Shown here: piece after piece, positions 11,913 through 15,528 of the stretch
How the letters are laid out: each line of letters opens with the position of its first letter
Numbering within the stretch: the stretch's first letter is position 1
Assembly: GCA_028875175.1 (NCBI GenBank)
Contig: JAPPFO010000051.1
Coordinates: forward strand, 1-15,528
Source: Chloroflexota bacterium
GTDB lineage: Bacteria > Chloroflexota > UBA11872
Direction: 5' to 3'
DNA length: 15,528 nucleotides
Position numbers and translations under genes: made by a program
Notes under the pieces: generated by a model
Databases searched by the model: none
The model's input: the letters and a program-made list of their open reading frames with translations, nothing else
Told to the model about the DNA's origin: nothing

Positions 11913-13403
11913 TCAGTCCCAGGGGTCGCGGCCGTCGGACGACTTCGGCCAGCGGGAGACGACGACTTTCGGGTCGGTAAAGAAGCGCACGGCATCGCCG
12001 GCCTGCCCGTGCAGATCGCCGAAGAAGGACGCCTTACGCCCGGCAAACGGGAAAAACGCCATTGGCGCGGCCACGCCGACGTTCACGCCCACGTTTCCGA
12101 TGTTGACGCCCGATACGAACTCACGCGCGGCGGGCCCGCTGCTGGTGTAGATCGAGGCCGCATTGCCGAAGGGGCTGGCCTCAATCATGTCCATCGCCTG
12201 TTGCAGCGTCCCGACCCGCTGCAGGCTGACCACCGGGCCAAAGACCTCTTCCTGCGAAATTCGCATGTCCGGGGTGACTTCATCAACCACCGTCGGACCG
12301 ACCCAGTAACCGTTGGGCAGCCCCTCGGCGGTCATGCCGCGTCCGTCGGCCACCAGCCGCGCGCCCGCGGATGCCGCGTCGTCGATGGTCGCGAGGATGC
12401 GCTCGCGCGAGTCCTGGGAGATGACCGGTCCCATCCCGGCGTCCGGGTCGAGCCCATCGCCGAGGCGCAACGCCTGTGCCGCCCCCTTCAGCCGGTCGCT
12501 GAATTCGGAGTAGACGTCATTCGCCGCCACCACCACGGATCCCGCCAGGCAGCGCTGGCCGGCGCAGCCGAATGTGGAACCCATCAGGTTGGGAATGGCC
12601 GCGTCCAGGTTGGCGTCCGGCAGAATCACCAGGTGGTTCTTGGCCCCGCCCTGCGCCTGCACCCGCTTGCCGTGCTGGGCCGCGAGCTCGTAGATGCGGC
12701 GCGCGACCGGCGTGGTTCCAACGAACGAGACGCCCTGCACCCGCGGGTCGGCAATCAAGGCCTCGGCCGTCTCCGCGCCGCCGTGCACCAGGTTGATGAC
12801 TCCCGGCGGGAATCCGGCCTGCGCGATCAGGTCCATCATCCGCGCCTGGCTGATCGGAGTCTGCGGCGACGGCTTGATGACGTACGTGTTGCCGGTGGCC
12901 AGCGCGTAGGGCGCGAACCAGAACGGCACCATGGACGGGAAGTTGAAGGGGCCGATCTGGACGAATACGCCCATCGGCTCGCGGATCGACGTCTCATCGA
13001 TTCCCTCGGCGATGTCGGCCGAGAAGTCGCCCATCTGGAGCGTCGGAATGCCGGCTGCAACCTCGATGTTCTCGAGAGTCCGGATCAGCTCGCCGCGGGC
13101 TTCTTCAAGCGTCTTGCCGTTTTCGATGGTGATGGTTCGCGACAGATCCTCGAACTGCTCCTCGACGAGGTGATGCAGCCGGAAGAGCAGGCGTCCGCGC
13201 TCCACGGCCGGCGTGGCCCGCCAGCCGGCGAACGCATCGTGGGCAGCGCCCACGGCATCCGCCACATCCGCGTTTGACGACGTTGACGCCTCGGCCACCA
13301 CCCCGCCCGAGGCAGGATTCGTCACCTCGGCGGCATCCGAACCACGCGGAGCCGTCCATTCCCCCGCGATCCAGTTTTGGAGCGTCTCTACCTCCGCAGC
13401 CAT
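11913..13403 (-). CDS. Aldehyde dehydrogenase, CoA-acylating methylmalonate-semialdehyde dehydrogenase (MmsA/IolA) type
   Basis: This 496-residue protein has the MMSDH layout. GPFNFPSMVPFWFAP (151-165) carries the oxyanion Asn N154. QAQGGAKNHLVILPDA (249-264) has the family's GGAKNH in place of the E-L-G-G segment that holds the general-base Glu of hydrolytic aldehyde dehydrogenases. AGQRC (281-285) has catalytic Cys C285. SQEEVFGPV (384-392) follows, and the C-terminus has the MMSDH hallmark KASFFGDLHGQAGDAVRFFT. Missing the general base fits release by CoA rather than water. Known members convert malonate or methylmalonate semialdehyde to acetyl- or propionyl-CoA with NAD+. The ATG at 13403 has a perfect AAGGAGGT 7 bases upstream; the longer frame to 13511 runs through that site and is rejected. 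First gene of the minus arm. Confidence 0.93.
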   Translation of the reverse strand: MAAEVETLQNWIAGEWTAPRGSDAAEVTNPASGGVVAEASTSSNADVADAVGAAHDAFAGWRATPAVERGRLLFRLHHLVEEQFEDLSRTITIENGKTLEEARGELIRTLENIEVAAGIPTLQMGDFSADIAEGIDETSIREPMGVFVQIGPFNFPSMVPFWFAPYALATGNTYVIKPSPQTPISQARMMDLIAQAGFPPGVINLVHGGAETAEALIADPRVQGVSFVGTTPVARRIYELAAQHGKRVQAQGGAKNHLVILPDANLDAAIPNLMGSTFGCAGQRCLAGSVVVAANDVYSEFSDRLKGAAQALRLGDGLDPDAGMGPVISQDSRERILATIDDAASAGARLVADGRGMTAEGLPNGYWVGPTVVDEVTPDMRISQEEVFGPVVSLQRVGTLQQAMDMIEASPFGNAASIYTSSGPAAREFVSGVNIGNVGVNVGVAAPMAFFPFAGRKASFFGDLHGQAGDAVRFFTDPKVVVSRWPKSSDGRDPWD

Positions 13404-13410
13404 GTCGCGG

Positions 13411-13418
13411 ACCTCCTT
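13411..13418 (-). promoter_or_regulatory. Full-consensus ribosome binding site of the aldehyde dehydrogenase gene
   Basis: AAGGAGGT, read on the minus strand, is the full anti-16S complement. It sits 7 bases before the ATG at 13403. It is the strongest Shine-Dalgarno in the window, where most genes have weak or no sites. It fixes the start and suggests strong translation of the first gene of the arm. Confidence 0.85.
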
Positions 13419-13462
13419 GCCTTTAGCCTCGCGCGACGATACGACACCAGCCCTGCCGCGCG

Positions 13463-13468
13463 TAGACT
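13463..13468 (+). promoter_or_regulatory. Candidate -10 element (TAGACT) upstream of the PLP-enzyme gene
   Basis: TAGACT lies 27 bases before the ATG at 13496, inside the 92-bp region shared by the two divergent arms. The same hexamer at 28 bases precedes moeA. No consensus -35 is visible upstream. It is noted because of the repeated spacing, not because the element is strong. Confidence 0.22.
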
Positions 13469-13495
13469 GTCGCGCTTCTCCGATGGCGGAACCCC

Positions 13496-14641
13496 ATGGT
13501 CGCACTCGCACTCTCCACCCGCGATCCAGCTATGGCCATTGGCCAGGCTGTCGACCTCCTTGACACGCCGGCACTGGTCCTGGACCTGGAGATCGTTGAG
13601 GCCAACATCGCCCGCACGGTCGAGATCGCGCAGGCCGCCGGCGCCCGGCTGCGACCACACATCAAGACCCACCGCATGCTGGCGGTGGCGCAGCTCCAGG
13701 TCGGCGCCGGCGCCCAGGGCATCTGCTGCGCCAAGACCGGGGAGGCCGAAGTCTTCGCGGACGGCGGTATCGACGACATCTTCATTGCCAACCAGGTCGT
13801 CGGCGCGTCAAAGATGCGAAGGTTGCGGGCGCTGGCGGAGCGTGTCCGGCTCGCCGTGGGCGTCGATCACCCCGAACAGATTGACTTGCTCAGCCAGGCC
13901 TTCGGCGGGGACGATCCCCTGGACATCAGCATCGAGATCGATGTCGGCCAACGGCGCACGGGCGTCGTCGAGCCGCACGAAGGGGTCGACCTGGCCCGAC
14001 GAGTGCTCGACGCGCGCGGCCTGAACCTTCGCGGCGTCTACACCCACGAGGGTCACGACTATGCCGCCCGGGACGACGCGGATCTGGCCGTGATTGCCGA
14101 CCAGGCTCAGCGCCAAATGCTGGAAGCCGCGCAGGCCATCCGGGACGCCACCGGCGAGCCCTGTGAAGTCAGCATGGGATCGACGCCGTCGCTTTTCGCT
14201 CGCATGTTCCACCCGGGCATCGACGAGCTGCGCCCCGGCACCGCGGTCTTCAACGACGGCTCCCACGCCAACTTTCTGGGCCGCACCGACTGGTGCGCGG
14301 CCACCGTGCTGGCCACCGTGGTCAACCGCCCGGCGCCCGATCGCGTGGTGGTGGACGCGGGCGCGAAGGCCCTCACGTCGGACCGGCGAGGACCGAGCAT
14401 CCTGGAGAACAGCGGATTCGGCATGGTCATCGGCCGACCGGACGCCACGATCGTGAGCCTGTCCGACGAGCACGGCGTACTCTCGGTGCCTGATGCCGAC
14501 GCCTACAGCATCGGCGAGGTAGTCCAGATCATTCCCAACCACATCTGTCCCTGCGTGAACCTGTACGACCACGCGTTCGTGGCGCGTAAGGGCATCGTCG
14601 AGGACGTCTGGGAAGTCTCGGCGCGCGGGCAAAGCCAGTAA
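13496..14641 (+). CDS. Alanine racemase-fold PLP enzyme of the D-serine dehydratase/D-threonine aldolase family
   Basis: This 381-residue protein has an N-terminal PLP-binding barrel (about 20-265) and a C-terminal β-domain. K57 in LRPHIKTHRM is the Schiff-base lysine in the RPHxKTH signature. MGSTPS (227-232) binds the cofactor phosphate. DEHGVL (323-328) and the PNHICPCVNLYD segment (347-358) supply the metal site: H349 and C351 make the H-x-C pair typical of zinc-dependent D-serine dehydratase, where D-threonine aldolases usually have H-x-D. Expected reactions are D-serine to pyruvate and ammonia, or beta-elimination from related D-hydroxyamino acids. The ATG at 13496 is used; an ATG 12 codons in (13532) would also fit. 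It diverges from the aldehyde dehydrogenase gene and is followed 36 bases later by an SDR gene. Confidence 0.9.
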   Translation: MVALALSTRDPAMAIGQAVDLLDTPALVLDLEIVEANIARTVEIAQAAGARLRPHIKTHRMLAVAQLQVGAGAQGICCAKTGEAEVFADGGIDDIFIANQVVGASKMRRLRALAERVRLAVGVDHPEQIDLLSQAFGGDDPLDISIEIDVGQRRTGVVEPHEGVDLARRVLDARGLNLRGVYTHEGHDYAARDDADLAVIADQAQRQMLEAAQAIRDATGEPCEVSMGSTPSLFARMFHPGIDELRPGTAVFNDGSHANFLGRTDWCAATVLATVVNRPAPDRVVVDAGAKALTSDRRGPSILENSGFGMVIGRPDATIVSLSDEHGVLSVPDADAYSIGEVVQIIPNHICPCVNLYDHAFVARKGIVEDVWEVSARGQSQ

Positions 14642-14677
14642 GCCGGGCGAATCGACCCAAAGGGAAACTCGAAAGCC

Positions 14678-15448
14678 ATGGGAACCCTCGACGGCCAGGC
14701 CGCCCTTGTCACCGGCGGCGGCAGCGGGATCGGCCGCGCGGCCGCGCTGGCGCTGGCGGGCGATGGCGCCTCGGTAGCCCTGGTAGGTCGTCGCACCCAC
14801 TTGCTTGAGGAGACTGCTCAGCTGATCGAAGCCTTGGTCGGCGCCAGCGCATTGGTCCTGCCCGCCGACCTCGGGGATGCCGACGCAGCTCGCGACGCCG
14901 TGGCTCAAACCGGGGCCGCGTTCGGCCGCCTGGACATCCTGGTCAACAACGCCGGCGCCAACACCGCCGCGCGCAGCGTGAGCACCACCAGCGCGGACGA
15001 CATCGACACGCTGACGCGAATCAATGTGACCGGCCCGCTCACCCTGACCCAGGCGGCGCTGCCCGGCATGCTGGAACGCGGCGGCGGGGTGATCATCACG
15101 GTGGCGTCGTACTCGGTCGTGAGTCCCGGGCCACCCGGCGGGACGGCCTACAGCGTTTCCAAGGCGGCGGTCGTGGCGTTGATGAAGGCCATCAACGTCG
15201 AGTACCGCAACCGCGGCGTTCGCGCCTGCACCATCTACCCCGGCGAAGTGGACACCCAGATGCTGGACGCCCGCCCGCTGATACCCGGCGCCGAGGCTCG
15301 CTCGACGATGATGCACGCCGACGACATGGCCCAGCTCATCCTGCTCTGCGCCCGCATGCCGGCTCGCACCCTGGTCGAAGACATCTACGTCCGCCCCACC
15401 CACCTGCGCAACATGCAACCCGACATCGCCGCCGCGATGGAGTTTTGA
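14678..15448 (+). CDS. SDR family NAD(P)-dependent oxidoreductase
   Basis: This 256-residue protein is a complete classical short-chain dehydrogenase. The cofactor motif TGGGSGIG (12-19) is followed by VGRRT at the end of β2, whose Arg pair suggests NADP(H) preference. NNAG is at 90-93, N116 lies in RINVTGP, catalytic S144 is in VASYS, and the Y158-x-x-x-K162 pair is in AYSVSKAAV. IYPGEVDTQM follows, as expected. The C-terminus (YVRPTHLRNMQPDI) is of normal length. Family members interconvert hydroxyl and carbonyl groups, and the substrate cannot be read from sequence. It is the second gene of the plus arm and probably acts with the divergent dehydratase-aldolase genes by oxidising or reducing a hydroxy/keto intermediate. 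AAAGGG lies about 12 bases before the ATG and GAAAG nearer, so the ribosome site is weak. Confidence 0.93.
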   Translation: MGTLDGQAALVTGGGSGIGRAAALALAGDGASVALVGRRTHLLEETAQLIEALVGASALVLPADLGDADAARDAVAQTGAAFGRLDILVNNAGANTAARSVSTTSADDIDTLTRINVTGPLTLTQAALPGMLERGGGVIITVASYSVVSPGPPGGTAYSVSKAAVVALMKAINVEYRNRGVRACTIYPGEVDTQMLDARPLIPGAEARSTMMHADDMAQLILLCARMPARTLVEDIYVRPTHLRNMQPDIAAAMEF

Positions 15449-15528
15449 CCGAAGCCCGAACCTCGTAGCCGCCGCTGACGCGAAGCTGGGTTCGTTTGGG
15501 CATGGGCCGGGGGTGAAGGGGGAGCTAT

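Noticed and set aside
11906..12046. N-terminal extension of the methyltransferase gene
   Set aside because: It would read through the 3' end of the aldehyde dehydrogenase gene out of frame; the added residues look like shadow sequence.
12009..13277. A 422-codon plus-strand open frame
   Set aside because: It is antisense to the aldehyde dehydrogenase gene. The translation is rich in Arg, His and Gly with no recognisable fold.
13808..15418. A 536-codon minus-strand open frame
   Set aside because: It lies antisense to two well-supported plus-strand genes (PLP enzyme and SDR) with intact catalytic motifs. Its His/Arg/Gly/Val-rich translation shows no domain; it is a GC-rich shadow frame.
15454..15501. 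Inverted repeat GCCCGAACC / GGTTCG-TTT-GGGC after the SDR gene, as a terminator
   Set aside because: The stem needs a 3-base bulge and a 26-base loop and has no T-run after it.
1..15528. CRISPR array, insertion sequence, prophage, toxin-antitoxin or defence system
   Set aside because: No regularly spaced direct repeats, transposase, integrase, Cas or recognised defence motifs were seen. The tRNA genes were checked for att-like duplicated 3' ends by eye, and none were found nearby.

Overview
This is a GC-rich window from a bacterium. It holds ordinary chromosomal housekeeping DNA on the left and aerobic catabolic genes on the right. The four tRNA genes mix encoded and missing 3' CCA ends. The set of genes (a sarcosine/dimethylglycine dehydrogenase-like fusion, a DmdA-like GcvT homologue, an enolase-superfamily dehydratase, an HpcH/HpaI aldolase and a CoA-acylating aldehyde dehydrogenase) is reminiscent of marine or host-associated Chloroflexota. 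That placement is only an inference: no marker gene in the window fixes the phylum, and Actinomycetota or Alphaproteobacteria cannot be excluded.

Left region (1-3622). The 3' end of a LysM-domain gene comes first. Two minus-strand tRNAs follow almost back to back, Leu(CAA) and Trp(CCA). Then come two convergent GNAT acetyltransferase genes, a minus-strand tRNA-Asn(GTT), and a 36-aa single-TM microprotein. The molybdopterin molybdenumtransferase gene moeA is on the plus strand and is followed by tRNA-Val(CAC).

Centre (3660-9180). On the minus strand, an 818-aa FAD oxidoreductase/GcvT fusion is followed by a 413-aa GcvT-family protein of the DmdA/LigM type. The 168-nt gap between them is filled by a 55-aa open frame whose stop overlaps the downstream start (ATGA). 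Both large proteins are built for folate-linked C1 removal from methylated compounds. A nucleoside hydrolase gene lies upstream on the same strand. A small plus-strand membrane-anchored hypothetical protein lies further right.

Right region (9170-15448). Two divergent arms share a 92-bp intergenic region. The minus arm encodes an MmsA-type aldehyde dehydrogenase, a CCoAOMT-like methyltransferase, an HpcH/HpaI aldolase and a mandelate racemase-subgroup enzyme. The plus arm encodes a D-serine dehydratase/D-threonine aldolase-type PLP enzyme and an SDR oxidoreductase. The simplest reading is a pathway for a hydroxy acid (a sugar acid or relative): dehydration to a 2-keto-3-deoxy acid, retro-aldol cleavage to pyruvate or a similar keto acid plus an aldehyde, then oxidation of the aldehyde. 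The substrate is not known, and no regulator or transporter for the module is visible in the window.

No CRISPR array, insertion sequence, phage gene, toxin-antitoxin pair or recognised defence system was found. No gene-free stretch exceeds 300 bases. The best candidates for something undescribed are the unassigned right-hand catabolic module, the 55-aa coupled frame, and the 36-aa microprotein beside tRNA-Asn.
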